NCBI RefSeq assembly: GCF_000238315.3
Contig: NZ_CP011924.1
Location: forward strand, 2,935,001-2,999,000
Length of the DNA: 64,000 nt
Direction: 5' to 3'
Origin: Pseudoalteromonas piscicida
GTDB lineage: Bacteria; Pseudomonadota; Gammaproteobacteria; Enterobacterales; Alteromonadaceae
The notes under the pieces are model-generated. The model saw only the letters and a program-made list of their open reading frames with translations. It was not told where the DNA came from and searched no databases. How positions within the stretch are numbered: position 1 is the first letter of the stretch; every line of letters starts with the position of its first letter. Below are positions 18,734 through 30,100 of this stretch, in pieces. The position numbers and the translations under genes are program-made.

Positions 18734-18904
18734 ATGAAATCATTAATAGCTACCGCTTTTGTGACTCTCGCATTAACGTTTGCCCATAGTGCACTTGCAA
18801 TGTCGTGTCGGGTCATGACAGTTGATCATGGCTCTATCAACTTCTCGTGTTCAGGTGGTGGCCAAATTCAGTGTGTTTTAAATCCTCCAATGAATATAGA
18901 CTAA
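18734..18904 (+). CDS. Small exported cysteine-containing protein (56 aa)
   Basis: A 56-residue reading frame with a clear signal peptide (MKSLIATAFVTLALTFAHSA, then LA, cleavage near residue 22) and a 34-residue mature part. Three cysteines lie in SCR, SCS and QCV contexts. An AAGGA sequence lies 11 nt before the ATG. It ends 43 nt before the next gene, so the two may be co-transcribed. Function unknown. Confidence 0.55.
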   Translation: MKSLIATAFVTLALTFAHSALAMSCRVMTVDHGSINFSCSGGGQIQCVLNPPMNID

Positions 18905-18947
18905 AACTATCCCATATAGCGCTGCTATATGGCATATAAGGATTATG

Positions 18948-19634
18948 ATGAAAGTAAAATTAACCTTAGTATTGTCTCTTGCTATTGCTATCAGTGCAGG
19001 TGTTTATGTCTTGAGCTCTGAGACAAACTCCCCCATGACGTCAATTAGCCAAAATACTGAAATAGCACCCAGCCTAAACTATTCACCAAGTGTATCCAGT
19101 ACAAAAATAGCAGTCTCCAGTACTCAAGAAAATAAGATTAAAAATGATCCCCTTGATTCAGCTACACAAACAGAAGTAGCAGTTCAAGAAAATATCACGG
19201 AACGCGCAGCCCAACCACTAAGTCTAGTCAATTTCAATGCGCAATTTATCAATAATAACACACAGCAAGAAAGTCTTTATCGGTCTCGCTTAGAATCTTT
19301 CTTTAGGGCTGATACCAATGAAATACTCAAACAGATGAGCCTTGTCGAGTACTCAGATTTAGCAAATGACCGTGAAGCGAAACTTCAAACTTTTATACAA
19401 GCACGGTTAGAAGCAGTTCATATACTAGATGAAACATTCAAATGTGCAGCAAGAGTTTGTATGTTAGAGCTTGTGGTCGGTTCTGATAGCAATACTGATG
19501 TGCTCAGCAATATGTCTGAGTTCGATAAAAACTATTCATTTCAGAGCAAACAAACAAACGAGTATGGAGAAACGATTTTTAAAGGGCTATACATTGCAAC
19601 CGATGATCCCAGCAAATTGACATTAACAGACTAA
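18948..19634 (+). CDS. Exported or membrane-anchored protein of unknown function
   Basis: A 228-residue protein with an N-terminal hydrophobic segment (about residues 4-23) that is a signal peptide or anchor. A serine/threonine/asparagine-rich linker runs to about residue 75, then a soluble C-terminal domain. The mature domain has two cysteines six apart (KCAARVCMLELVV) that could form a disulphide. Of two adjacent ATGs the second is taken because the AAGG site is too close to the first. No family recognised. It follows the small exported protein at 18734 in the same direction. Confidence 0.6.
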   Translation: MKVKLTLVLSLAIAISAGVYVLSSETNSPMTSISQNTEIAPSLNYSPSVSSTKIAVSSTQENKIKNDPLDSATQTEVAVQENITERAAQPLSLVNFNAQFINNNTQQESLYRSRLESFFRADTNEILKQMSLVEYSDLANDREAKLQTFIQARLEAVHILDETFKCAARVCMLELVVGSDSNTDVLSNMSEFDKNYSFQSKQTNEYGETIFKGLYIATDDPSKLTLTD

Positions 19635-19902
19635 CCTGGGATTCGGGTTACTACTGTTTTTAATAAAAAGTTTTAGTCCTAACAGCAATGAATTCACTTT
19701 CAAAAAGTTTTAAGCATTTTTCAGAATGTGTATTCACATCAACGATCCGGTGTTGGTGAGATTAATTAACGATCTGTCAACTTTATCGCCAACACCTATT
19801 TTCCAACGTTTACTGTTCTACCCTCTATCAACAGCGGCATTTGAGTATAGCTGTACTTGCTTAATCGTACAGTCTATCCTCAATAATTCTTAAGGCGCTG
19901 AT

Positions 19903-20796
19903 TTATGGTACGCTATGCCCGGTAGACGCCGACCAAATGCGATACCACTGCTCGCGACTCATGCTAAGTGACTGTGCAGCAAACGCGCTGGCAACTCGAG
20001 TAATATTTCCCGTTCCAAGCACAGTGGCAGGTTTCGATGGATGCATGGCAAGCCATGCGTAGATCACTTGATCAATTTCAGTGCTACCAATCTCTTCAGC
20101 CACTTGCTGTAGCACCGCACGCAGGCGTTTGGCTTTTTCATCTTCACTGGAGAATATTCTGCCCCCTGCCAGCGGCGACCACAGCATAGGATTCATGCCT
20201 AGTTGTTGGCACTGATCAAGCGTGCCATCGTCAAGCGCTTTCATCTCATAAGGTGAAAACTCAATTTGGTTGGTCACTAAAGCGAAATCAAGTCTCGATT
20301 GCAATAAACCAAGCTGGCTGGGTGTAAAGTTCGAGACCCCAAAATGCAGCACATCGCCGTTTTGTTTGAGGGTATTAAACGCATCGGCAACTTCATCAGC
20401 ATCCATCAGATAATCCGGGCGATGGATCAACAGCACATCTAGCCTATCCGTGCCGAAATGCTTTAGTGACTGCTGCGCTTGGGCAATGATATGCGCTTTA
20501 CTCGAATCATAGTGGTTCGCCTTTCCCGCTAATCCCAAGCTCGGAAATGCGGGCTTAATGCCACATTTAGTGATGATCTGAATGTGCTCTCGAATACTGG
20601 GCTCAAGCGCTAAGGCTTTGCCAAACTCCGCCTCACACTGATACTCACCGTAAATATCAGCATGATCAGTATCGCGTATTCCAAGCTCAATCGCTTGCTT
20701 TAAAAAACGTAAATTTTCTTGCGGCGTAATTTGCCAATCTAATAGCCGCCAAAACCCCAATACTAATGGGTCAAGTACGCGGGTGTTTGCGTTCAT
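19903..20796 (-). CDS. Aldo/keto reductase, YdhF-like
   Basis: A 297-residue NADPH-dependent oxidoreductase of the aldo/keto reductase superfamily. Visible are the catalytic Asp/Tyr region [15 protein letters not shown], catalytic Lys in [11 protein letters not shown], His in [11 protein letters not shown], and [10 protein letters not shown]. Length and N-terminus ([13 protein letters not shown]) resemble E. coli YdhF. The substrate is unknown. Its ATG overlaps the purT stop by 4 nt (ATGA), so it is translationally coupled to purT. Confidence 0.85.
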   Translation of the reverse strand: MNANTRVLDPLVLGFWRLLDWQITPQENLRFLKQAIELGIRDTDHADIYGEYQCEAEFGKALALEPSIREHIQIITKCGIKPAFPSLGLAGKANHYDSSKAHIIAQAQQSLKHFGTDRLDVLLIHRPDYLMDADEVADAFNTLKQNGDVLHFGVSNFTPSQLGLLQSRLDFALVTNQIEFSPYEMKALDDGTLDQCQQLGMNPMLWSPLAGGRIFSSEDEKAKRLRAVLQQVAEEIGSTEIDQVIYAWLAMHPSKPATVLGTGNITRVASAFAAQSLSMSREQWYRIWSASTGHSVP

Positions 20797-21980
20797 AACG
20801 TAATTCCTACTTGTGCAACCACTTGCTTGGCTTTCTCGACAGCACTTTCAGCCGAGTCTGAGCGCGCTAACGCCACACCCATTCTGCGCTTGCCACTCAC
20901 CTCTGGTTTACCAAACAAACGAATATCCGTTAGTGGCTCTGCAAGCGCCTGTGCAAGATTGTTGAACTGTAATTGTGTTGATTCCCCTTCGACAAGGATC
21001 ACGCTAGATGCCGATGGCCCATTGAAATGAATAGTGGGGATAGGCAAACCTAAAATTGCCCGAGCATGCAGCGCAAACTCACTTAAATCTTGCGAGATAA
21101 GCGTAACCATGCCGGTATCATGTGGCCTTGGTGAGACTTCGCTGAAGTAAACTTCATCACCCTTAATAAAGAGTTCAACGCCAAAAAGACCCCGACCGCC
21201 CAGTGCAGCCGTGACTTTTTCAGCCATCGCTTTACTGCGCTCGAGCGCGAGTGCTGACATCTGCTGCGGCTGCCAGCTTTGCTGATAATCACCGTCTTGT
21301 TGCACATGTCCAATTGGCTCACAAAAACTCGTGCCATCGATATGGCGTACGGTTAGCAGCGTAATTTCGTAGTCAAAATCAACAAAACCTTCCACAATCA
21401 CTCTGCCCTGACCTGCACGCCCACCTTCTTGAGCATAGTGCCAAGCCGCTTCGATATCCGCGGCACTTTTAATCACACTTTGCCCTTTACCTGACGAGCT
21501 CATGATAGGCTTAACCACACACGGCATGCCGATACGCGCGACAGCAGCATTAAAGTCTGCCAAGGTGTCAACAAACTGATAGGGTGAAGTCGCAAGTCCA
21601 AGCGTTTCAGCGGCAAGACGGCGGATCCCTTCACGGTTCATGGTCAATTGAGTCGCTTTGGCGGTTGGCACCACCGTGTAACCTTCAGTCTCTAATTCCA
21701 CCAGCTTATCCGTCGCAATGGCTTCGATTTCCGGCACGATATAATCAGGTTGCTCTTGTTCAATAATCGCTTTGAGTTTTTCACCATCCAACATAGACAA
21801 GGTATAGCTGCGATCTGCCACTTGCATCGCTGGCGCATTGTCGTAGCGATCTAAGACAATCACTTCTGCACCTAAGCGCTTAAATTCGATAACGACTTCC
21901 TTTCCTAACTCGCCACCACCGCAGAGTAATACTTTGCAAGCAGTTGCCGAAAAGGGCGTGCCCAGAGGTTTGATTTTCAT
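20793..21980 (-). CDS. purT: Formate-dependent phosphoribosylglycinamide formyltransferase
   Basis: ATP-grasp enzyme that converts GAR to FGAR with formate and ATP, the third step of purine synthesis. The 395-residue length (E. coli 392) starts at [20 protein letters not shown], where AAGGA precedes the ATG; a longer in-frame start is rejected. Motifs are the nucleotide-binding [16 protein letters not shown], the ATP-grasp loop [10 protein letters not shown] near residue 160, and metal ligands in GLFGVELF and [14 protein letters not shown]. Followed by the overlapping aldo/keto reductase gene. Confidence 0.96.
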   Translation of the reverse strand: MKIKPLGTPFSATACKVLLCGGGELGKEVVIEFKRLGAEVIVLDRYDNAPAMQVADRSYTLSMLDGEKLKAIIEQEQPDYIVPEIEAIATDKLVELETEGYTVVPTAKATQLTMNREGIRRLAAETLGLATSPYQFVDTLADFNAAVARIGMPCVVKPIMSSSGKGQSVIKSAADIEAAWHYAQEGGRAGQGRVIVEGFVDFDYEITLLTVRHIDGTSFCEPIGHVQQDGDYQQSWQPQQMSALALERSKAMAEKVTAALGGRGLFGVELFIKGDEVYFSEVSPRPHDTGMVTLISQDLSEFALHARAILGLPIPTIHFNGPSASSVILVEGESTQLQFNNLAQALAEPLTDIRLFGKPEVSGKRRMGVALARSDSAESAVEKAKQVVAQVGITL

Positions 21981-22142
21981 GATGATTCCTTGGTTGGTTT
22001 GATGCCCCATGGTAGCGACTTTTTGTCATATGCAAAAGCTGAGAAGACGGCAATCCAACTCAAAATCACAAAATACACATTTCAAACACATTCTTTACAT
22101 ATTGTACACAAAGAGCATTTTTATATTTAAAGGATTACTTCA

Positions 22143-25100
22143 ATGACCGCCCAGTCTCCTATTGATTACAGCACTCAGCCACAGATCTTACTAACGCAAG
22201 CATTCAGCCAATACGCCAATAAAGTTGCACTGGTATTTAACGGTACGCAAGTCACCTATAAAGCACTTGAAGAGCAGGTAACACGAGTCGCCGCGAATAT
22301 TAAGCAACAAGCGAACCTGAGCCAATCTCAATCGCCTTATGTGGCACTATATCTCGAGCGCGGCATTGATATGGTCGTGGGGATCTTAGCGGCAATCAAA
22401 TCAGGATTGGGTTATATCCCTATTTCCACTGAGGCACCCAAAGCTCGCTGCGAGTTTATTCTTGAAGATAGCCAACCGGCGCTTATCGTCACTCATGGGC
22501 ATTATCAAGCGCTGCCACAATTTGGCCACACGCCTCAAGTGTTGATCGAATCTCCTGCAACGCAAGCCTTTGTTACTCCTGATTATAAAATGAGTGATAT
22601 TGCCTATGTGATCTACACCTCGGGCACCACTGGCACGCCAAAAGGCGTAGAAGTACCTTACCAAAATTTACTTTATTTAGCCGAGTCACAAATTGGCCGC
22701 TTTGAACTAGACCAACTTGACCGCGTTATGATGTTTGCCTCTTATATTTTCGATGCCAGTGTATTTGAGCTGCTCGTGCATATCATGTTGGGCCAAACTG
22801 TATTTGTAACGACAGAAACCGAGCGACGTGATGCCAAAGCGCTAAGCCAATTGATCTCAAAGAATGCGATTCAATTTGGCGCTATCCCTCCTGCATTGCT
22901 GGCTTTGATGGACCCCCGAGATTTGCGCTCTATGCGCAAATTAATCGTCGCAGGAGAAACCCCAAATCTAGAAATGCTTTCTCGACTTTCAGAAGTCACG
23001 CGAGTGTTTAACGGTTATGGTCCTACCGAATATACCGTGTGCACCTGCGCCAATGAATATACCAATGCCGACTCCGAATTTAATATTGGTCAACCTTTTG
23101 TGAATACCAAACTTTATGTGCTAGATGAGCAATTGCAACAAGTAGCCAATGGCGCTATCGGTGAGCTCTATATTAGTGGTGCAGGTTTAGCAAAAGGATA
23201 CTTAAACCGTCCTGAGCTCACAAAATCTCGATTTATCGCAAACCCCTATTATCAAGCAGAAGTCGACCCTGTGCACTTCGCTAGACTTTATAAAACTGGC
23301 GACTTAGTAAGTTTTGACGGTGATAATTATCATTTTGTTGGTCGTAATGACAACCAAATTAAGCTACGCGGATTTCGTATTGAGTTAGGTGAAATAGAAA
23401 AAGTTGTTGCCCAACATGAGGCGGTAAAACTTGCAAGCTGCCAAGTAGTACAACGAGGTAATGCTAAGTTCTTGGTGGCATTTATCGTTCCTCATAGTGA
23501 ACCTACAGCAGACCTTGGACAACACATCAGCCAGTTAGCAGAAAAGCTACTGCCAGACTATATGCTGCCAGATCACTATCAATGTTTAGACTCATTACCC
23601 ATGACCGAAAACGGGAAGGTAGATAGCCGCGCACTCGCTAATTACGAATTAAGTAGCCAACAAGACCAACCACAAGATCAGCTTAGCCAAGAACAACAAG
23701 CTTTTTTAGCGCAGTTCCAAGGTTTCTGTTTGCCTGGTCTTGGCTGGCAACAAGATTTTTTCCAACAAGGTGGTGACTCCATCTCTGCAATCAACCTTAG
23801 CAACCAGTTATTTCAGCAGCTCGGCTTAAGCGTGCCAACACATCTAATCTATCGCTATCGTAGTGCTGGACAAGTATGGCAAGCAATGCAAACTCAACAC
23901 TTTGAAACCATTGCGATTCCAAAGCGCGGTGCCGATTTTGAGGAGGTCGCCCCGCTATCACTGCAACAACGCGCGATTTGGTTTTTAGCCAAAGCCGATC
24001 CAAGCGATAAAGCCTATCATGCAAAGTGTACTATCACCTTCAGTGGCGATTTAAATGTACCTGCACTACAAGGCGCATTACAAGATATCGTTGATAACCA
24101 TGCGATTTTCCGTACTAGCTACGACTTACATGAGCCGCTGCAGTATATTGCAAAGCACTACCAGCAAGACGTGCCTTACTTTGACTTTAGTGAGTATCAA
24201 GAAGCACAAGCGTTAGCTGAGGTCGACAAACTCGTTAATGGTCATATGAATGATATTTTTGCGATTGACCAATTACCGCTGGCACGCTGGGCAATTGTAA
24301 AAATTAGCGAATCTAAACATGTACTTATTCATATTGAACATCACTTAGTACATGATGGTTGGTCTTCTAACATCTTCCTTGATCACCTATTTAGTTGTTA
24401 TAAACAGCGCTTGAATGGCGCAAGCCAAGGTACTTTGCCAGAAATCACACAATACGCCGATTACGCAGCCTATCAGCATCAATGGTTGGGAACAGAGCAA
24501 GCCGAGCTGCAACGTCAATTTTGGAAAGCACAACTTCAAGACGCACCGAGCCGTATTAACTTGCCTGTTTCTCGTCTCGGCGAAACCGCAACCGAACGTG
24601 GTCGCGCACACCGGGTTAAACTGCCTCGTTCGCTATGGAACAATTTAAAAGCCTACAGCCAAGCGCATCAGATCACGCCATTCGCCGTTGCCCTTGCGGC
24701 ATTAAATATTGTCCTTTCGCGCTTTAGTGGCGATGAGGATATTTGTATTGGTTCTGGCGTTGCAAACCGAGGCTACACCAATGTGGATGATACCATTGGG
24801 ATGCTCGTCAGCACCGTAGTGGCGCGAGTTCAGCAAACACCAGAAATGTCTGTTGAACAACTGGTACAGCATTGTTTTGAAGTCAGTAACGATATGCTGG
24901 CCAATCAAACCCTACCATTTACTGAAGTCGTCGCGGATGTAAACCCTGAGCGCATCAAAGGCGTTAACCCGTTATTCCAGATCTGTTTTAGCTTCCATGA
25001 TTCACCACTGCCAGAGCTCACGCTTCCGGGGTTAGATGATATTGAGTATTTCGAGGCGATCAGCAGTCAAGCGGCGAAGTTTGAGATTAATATCGTGGTG

Positions 25101-27137
25101 CTTACCCGTATGGGGCAAGATCAGGATGATTCGGTCACTATGTTATGGGAGTTTGACTTAAACCGCTACGATCCTTGGTTTATCGATGCCTTAAGTGACA
25201 ACTTTAGTCATATTCTCGCGCAACTTATCAGCGTTGATGGGCAATTACCACTTGAACAGTTGAGTTTACAAAGCCATGTTGAACGCGATGTTCAAATAGC
25301 GCAGCACCAAAGCCAAGATTTACTGTCACTATTTACGCATCACGCGCAGTCTCGCAGCCAGCAAACTGCACTTATCACCAGTCAAACGGAGTTAAGCTAT
25401 CAGGTGCTGAGTACTCGTTCAGACAGCCTTGCTGCACATATTCTTAAGCAGTATGGCACGCTTGAGTATATCGGCCTATACCTGCAGCCCGGCATTGACA
25501 CTGTTGTTGCTATGCTTGCCATCATGAAAGCTGGCGCCGCTTATGTGCCGCTATCGCCAAGAGCGCCAGCTGCCCGCAATGCTTTTATTATTGACGATGC
25601 TCAGCTCAAGTTAGTATTAACCAACACCATAAGTCAGCAAAGCTTGAGCGAAAATGAGCAATCAAATTGGCCACTGTTAAACTTGGATAATACATTCGCG
25701 CCTTGCGATATTGCACTTTGCCAACCGTCGCCTGATTCTGCAGCCTACATCATTTACACCTCAGGTACGACGGGCCAACCTAAAGGCGTTATTCAAAGCC
25801 ATAAAAATGTTGCGCGCTTGCTATCTGCCAGTCAACCGCTTTACCACTTTAATAGCGAAGATACCTGGGTGCTTTATCACGATACGATTTTTGACTTTAG
25901 TGTTTGGGAAATATGGGGAGCACTGTGTCATGGCAGTCGGTTGTTTATTCCAAGCTACGAAGAAGCAAGAGATAGTTTTGGTTTTGTAAAGCAGTGTGAG
26001 CAATTTGCTGTCACCGTGCTTAACCAAACTCCAAGTGCATTTTATAATTTTAGTGATGTTGCCATTTCTGCGGCGGCGTCGCTCGATAGCCTTAGCACTG
26101 TGATCTTTGGTGGTGAGCAGCTCAACTACGATAAACTGGGTCCTTGGTGGCAACGCTTTGGTCAGCGTATTCAATTGGTCAATATGTACGGTATTACTGA
26201 AACCACGGTACATGTCACCTATCAACCTTTGCACCCTAACATGAATACCCAGATTGCTGACATTGGCGTGCCGCTCAATGATATGCAGGCTTGGGTGCTG
26301 GATAGTCAGCTACGTCCCGTACCTGTGGGTTGTCCGGGAGAGCTGTTTATCTCTGGTGCAGGTTTGGCGATTGGTTATTTGAATCAACCTGAGCTGAGCG
26401 CTACTCGCTTTTTTGAGCTAACGCTCAATGGCAAACTCACCCGCGTTTACAAAACCGGTGATAACGCCAGATTATTGCCAAGCGGTCATTTAGAATACCT
26501 AGGTCGTTTGGATAACCAAGTGAAGATCAGGGGTCATCGTATCGAGCTTGGTGAAGTCGAATCCCAATTGCTCAGCTGTAGCGGTGTTAAAGAAGCCGCA
26601 GTGATCACCTATACACGCCAAAATCAAACGGCGCTAAGTGGCTATGCTGTGATGGAAAGTCATGCTTATTTTGACGCCGAGCAATTACTTAACCATCTAC
26701 GAACGCAGCTGCCAGCATATATGGTACCGGATAGCATCACCCAACTCACGGCGATGCCACTAACCGTAAACGGTAAACTAGATAGCAAAGCACTACCGCT
26801 ACCGCAGATGTCATCATCAAACCAATACGCCGCGCCGCGCACAGTGCTTGAGCAGACGCTTTGCCAAATTTGGCAAACCACATTAGAACTGGAACAAGTC
26901 GGTATCCATGATAATTTCTATCGTCTAGGTGGAAACTCCATCTTAGCGGTGCAGCTCGTGCGCAATGCCCATAAATGGCATCAGATTGCCATCCCGCTAT
27001 CAGCGATCATTGCCAACCCATCGGTTGCAGCTCTGGCACAATACCTAGACACCATAGAGTTGAGTGATATCACCCAATCTCAAGACGCACCTGCCACCAC
27101 CTCTTCACAGGTGATGGAGCTACAGTCATGGAGTTAA
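22143..27137 (+). CDS. NRPS subunit 1, loading and second module (A-T-C-A-T)
   Basis: A 1,664-residue nonribosomal peptide synthetase that would load residue 1 and add residue 2. Order: A1 (about 15-505, YVIYTSGTTGTPKG), T1 (phosphopantetheine Ser546 in GGDS), C (about 600-1030, HHLVHDG at 733), A2 (about 1060-1560, YIIYTSGTTGQPKG), T2 (Ser1599 in GGNS). It begins with A, with no starter C domain, so it is an initiation subunit with a free N-terminus. Read by eye against GrsA, A2 gives DFWNIGMVH, the classic threonine code. A1 gives about DAFAIAGVC, near aromatic codes but uncertain. AAGGA lies 8 nt before the ATG. The 3' end overlaps the next gene by 10 nt. Confidence 0.95.
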   Translation: MTAQSPIDYSTQPQILLTQAFSQYANKVALVFNGTQVTYKALEEQVTRVAANIKQQANLSQSQSPYVALYLERGIDMVVGILAAIKSGLGYIPISTEAPKARCEFILEDSQPALIVTHGHYQALPQFGHTPQVLIESPATQAFVTPDYKMSDIAYVIYTSGTTGTPKGVEVPYQNLLYLAESQIGRFELDQLDRVMMFASYIFDASVFELLVHIMLGQTVFVTTETERRDAKALSQLISKNAIQFGAIPPALLALMDPRDLRSMRKLIVAGETPNLEMLSRLSEVTRVFNGYGPTEYTVCTCANEYTNADSEFNIGQPFVNTKLYVLDEQLQQVANGAIGELYISGAGLAKGYLNRPELTKSRFIANPYYQAEVDPVHFARLYKTGDLVSFDGDNYHFVGRNDNQIKLRGFRIELGEIEKVVAQHEAVKLASCQVVQRGNAKFLVAFIVPHSEPTADLGQHISQLAEKLLPDYMLPDHYQCLDSLPMTENGKVDSRALANYELSSQQDQPQDQLSQEQQAFLAQFQGFCLPGLGWQQDFFQQGGDSISAINLSNQLFQQLGLSVPTHLIYRYRSAGQVWQAMQTQHFETIAIPKRGADFEEVAPLSLQQRAIWFLAKADPSDKAYHAKCTITFSGDLNVPALQGALQDIVDNHAIFRTSYDLHEPLQYIAKHYQQDVPYFDFSEYQEAQALAEVDKLVNGHMNDIFAIDQLPLARWAIVKISESKHVLIHIEHHLVHDGWSSNIFLDHLFSCYKQRLNGASQGTLPEITQYADYAAYQHQWLGTEQAELQRQFWKAQLQDAPSRINLPVSRLGETATERGRAHRVKLPRSLWNNLKAYSQAHQITPFAVALAALNIVLSRFSGDEDICIGSGVANRGYTNVDDTIGMLVSTVVARVQQTPEMSVEQLVQHCFEVSNDMLANQTLPFTEVVADVNPERIKGVNPLFQICFSFHDSPLPELTLPGLDDIEYFEAISSQAAKFEINIVVLTRMGQDQDDSVTMLWEFDLNRYDPWFIDALSDNFSHILAQLISVDGQLPLEQLSLQSHVERDVQIAQHQSQDLLSLFTHHAQSRSQQTALITSQTELSYQVLSTRSDSLAAHILKQYGTLEYIGLYLQPGIDTVVAMLAIMKAGAAYVPLSPRAPAARNAFIIDDAQLKLVLTNTISQQSLSENEQSNWPLLNLDNTFAPCDIALCQPSPDSAAYIIYTSGTTGQPKGVIQSHKNVARLLSASQPLYHFNSEDTWVLYHDTIFDFSVWEIWGALCHGSRLFIPSYEEARDSFGFVKQCEQFAVTVLNQTPSAFYNFSDVAISAAASLDSLSTVIFGGEQLNYDKLGPWWQRFGQRIQLVNMYGITETTVHVTYQPLHPNMNTQIADIGVPLNDMQAWVLDSQLRPVPVGCPGELFISGAGLAIGYLNQPELSATRFFELTLNGKLTRVYKTGDNARLLPSGHLEYLGRLDNQVKIRGHRIELGEVESQLLSCSGVKEAAVITYTRQNQTALSGYAVMESHAYFDAEQLLNHLRTQLPAYMVPDSITQLTAMPLTVNGKLDSKALPLPQMSSSNQYAAPRTVLEQTLCQIWQTTLELEQVGIHDNFYRLGGNSILAVQLVRNAHKWHQIAIPLSAIIANPSVAALAQYLDTIELSDITQSQDAPATTSSQVMELQSWS

Positions 27138-30100
27138 CATCTTTACTAAACGACCTTCACGCGCAGCAGTTGCGCGTGTGGGTGTCTGAGCAAAATACCT
27201 TGGCACTGGGATATGAGGGTAACGTAGCGCCAACTTTGCTCACGGCACTCAAAGCGCATAAAGCTGAATTATTGGCGCTACTAAGCGCCCACCAGATCTG
27301 CTCCGAAGCAGCCTTTTTAAGTTGGCCATTATTAAAACCAGTGCCGCTTTCCAATGCCCAGGCAAGGTTGCTGTATGTAGACAAACGTGCACCAAAGTCT
27401 TGTGCTTATCATATTCCAATGCTGGTTGAGCTGAATGATCCAGCGCAGCAACAAGACATAATCTCGGCACTAGCACAGCTGCTTGTCCATCACCCTATCC
27501 TAACGAGTGTGATTGAAACCGATGCTGAGCATTTTAACTGCCGAGCAACCTTACAACCTCTTGCGGTCGAGTATCACCGAGCAATCACTTTGACTCATGT
27601 ACAAACACTGGTAAGAGAGCACATTCACACGCCGTTTGATCTCCATACTCAAGCTCCCTTTAGAGTCTGTATTATTGAGCTTGAGCAAAGGCATTTTATG
27701 CTTTTCCTTTGGCATCATATCGTCTTTGATGCTTGGTCAATGCGAGTCATGTTGCGCGATCTGGTTAGCTTGCTACAAGGAGAAAGCATTAAGCCATTAA
27801 GTTATTTTGACTTTGCCAAGTGGCAACAAAAGCAAGAACAAAGCGCTGCACACAGTTATTGGCAAACGCAACTTGCAGGCGCTCATGCCACACAAATTGC
27901 ACCGCTGTTCGCTACACAAACACACGAAACCGAATCGCTCACGCACTATTTTGCATTTTCACCACAGCAAAGTCAGGCATTGCGTGCCCTAGCAAAATCA
28001 TTAAATACCACAGTGTACAGCGTGTTGCTTGCCCATTACTGTTATATTTTGGCACTGCATAGCGGTGAAACAGACATCGTGATTGGTGCGCCATCGGATA
28101 ATCGAGATCACCCGCAAACGCAAGAAATGATTGGCTTTTTTGTCAACACCTTAGTGCTTAGAGTGAAGCTAGATTATCGCCAAAATTTTGCCAGCCTCGT
28201 GCAGCAAGTTCATGAGACCGTGCGCGCCGCAAAACAATACCAAAGTTATCCTTATGATCAACAAGTTGCCTGTTTGAGTGAGGGCAAACACTCACCTCAG
28301 CCAAGCCTGATGTTTAGTGTACAGAGATTTGCCAGCGAGCTGATGGACGAGTTTGCGTTACCATTTTCAGCAGTTGATGCTTTTACCAACGAGTCTTTAT
28401 ATAACCCGATTAAATGTGATTTCCGTCTGGCATTTGATGATAGCAATACAAATTTGCAAGGACAGATAAGTCTTGATCCCAATAAGTTTGATGATGCATT
28501 TGCACAGCAATTTGCCCACACCTATCAGCAATTATTGGTACAGCAGGTAGAGCACAGCGACGTCGCTCTTGAGCAATTATCAACTTCTCACACTGGTACA
28601 ACACCACCAGCGACCACCCTTAAGCAAACTCCAACCCTATCGCTATATCAACAATTTTTAGCCTGCGCCTCAGCAGCTCCAGATGCACCAGCATTACAAA
28701 GCAACGATGAGGTTATTACTTACCAAACACTCGCTGCGCGTGTTCAGCACCTGATTGTGCAACTCCAAGCACAGTTAACCCACGAGCAAAGCCCTGTGGT
28801 CGCGCTGATGTTTGAGCGCAGTCCAGAGATGATAGTCGCCATATTAGCAACACTTGGAGCGGGTGCTGGATATCTACCGCTCAATCCAGAGCAAGGCCAA
28901 GCACGTAGTGAGTTTATGTTGCAAGACAGTGGTGCCAACCTGCTACTTTGTCATCAAGCAACCTTGAATACGGCTATGTGTTTTAGCGCAATCACAAATG
29001 TGCAAAACATTGACGAGTTAGCACAACAACCAGCTCCTGTTTTCAATTCAGCTCAAGCACACTCACCGTGCCATTCATCACTTGCATATATTATTTATAC
29101 TTCTGGAAGTACCGGCAAACCAAAAGGCGTTATGGTAGAACAGCGGCAAGTTCAGGCTTTGGTTCAAAGCGCAACTGCGGCTTACGATTTTAACTCAAGT
29201 GAAAAAACACTGAGTCTGGCTCCATACTTTTTCGACGCGTCCGTAGAGCCACTCTTTTTAACGCTGCTCAACGGTGCGTGCTGGGTGATCATAAATGAGG
29301 CAAGTGCAAAGTCGCCAGCTATGATAAGCGATACGCTCGTTAACCAACGGGTCAGTCACTTAGTTACAGTTCCGGCATTTTTAAGTGCCATCGGCACGCC
29401 GCCCCAGCATCATGCACTACAGCGTGTGATCACCGGTGGCGAGCCTTGTGACCGCAATCTCATGGAGGCATGGACGCCTCTTCTTCATATTGAATATGGT
29501 CCGACCGAAACCACGGTAACCGCAACAGCAAACCACCAGCCGCTACAATCACGCTATTTCAATAATATTGGCGCACCGCTGGCTCATGTTGATATTCAGA
29601 TCGTTGATGCCAACCTCAAGGCGCTGCCACCCTTTTGTCAAGGAGAGATCCTGATTGGTGGCGCGAGTGTCGCACGAGGCTATGTTAACCTTGCAGAGCA
29701 GACGGCATCGCGCTTTATTAACTGGCACGGAACACGTATGTATCGCACGGGCGATCAGGCGCGGTATCTGGCAAACGGCGAGATCCAATTTTTAGGACGT
29801 GCCGATGAGCAGGTAAAAATTCGTGGCTATCGCATCGAGCTACAAGAAATAGAACACTTACTTAACCTGCACCCGCAAATCAACCAAGCTTGCGTCAAAG
29901 TACAGCAAAACAACCATCTCATTGCTTATTTCACTGGTGAGCAAACCCTCTCTCACACCGAGATTGTGAAGTGGCTACAACCACAATTACCAGATTATAT
30001 GCTGCCAAGTGCCACGTGTTGGCTCGAACAATTGCCTGTGCTCGCCTCTGGTAAAGTGGACAGCCGCAGCTTACCAAGCCTCGCACTAGTATCACAGACA

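Noticed and set aside
25821..26234. 137-codon frame antisense to the first synthetase
   Set aside because: One of many shadow frames in the long NRPS genes; no start signal and no recognisable domain.
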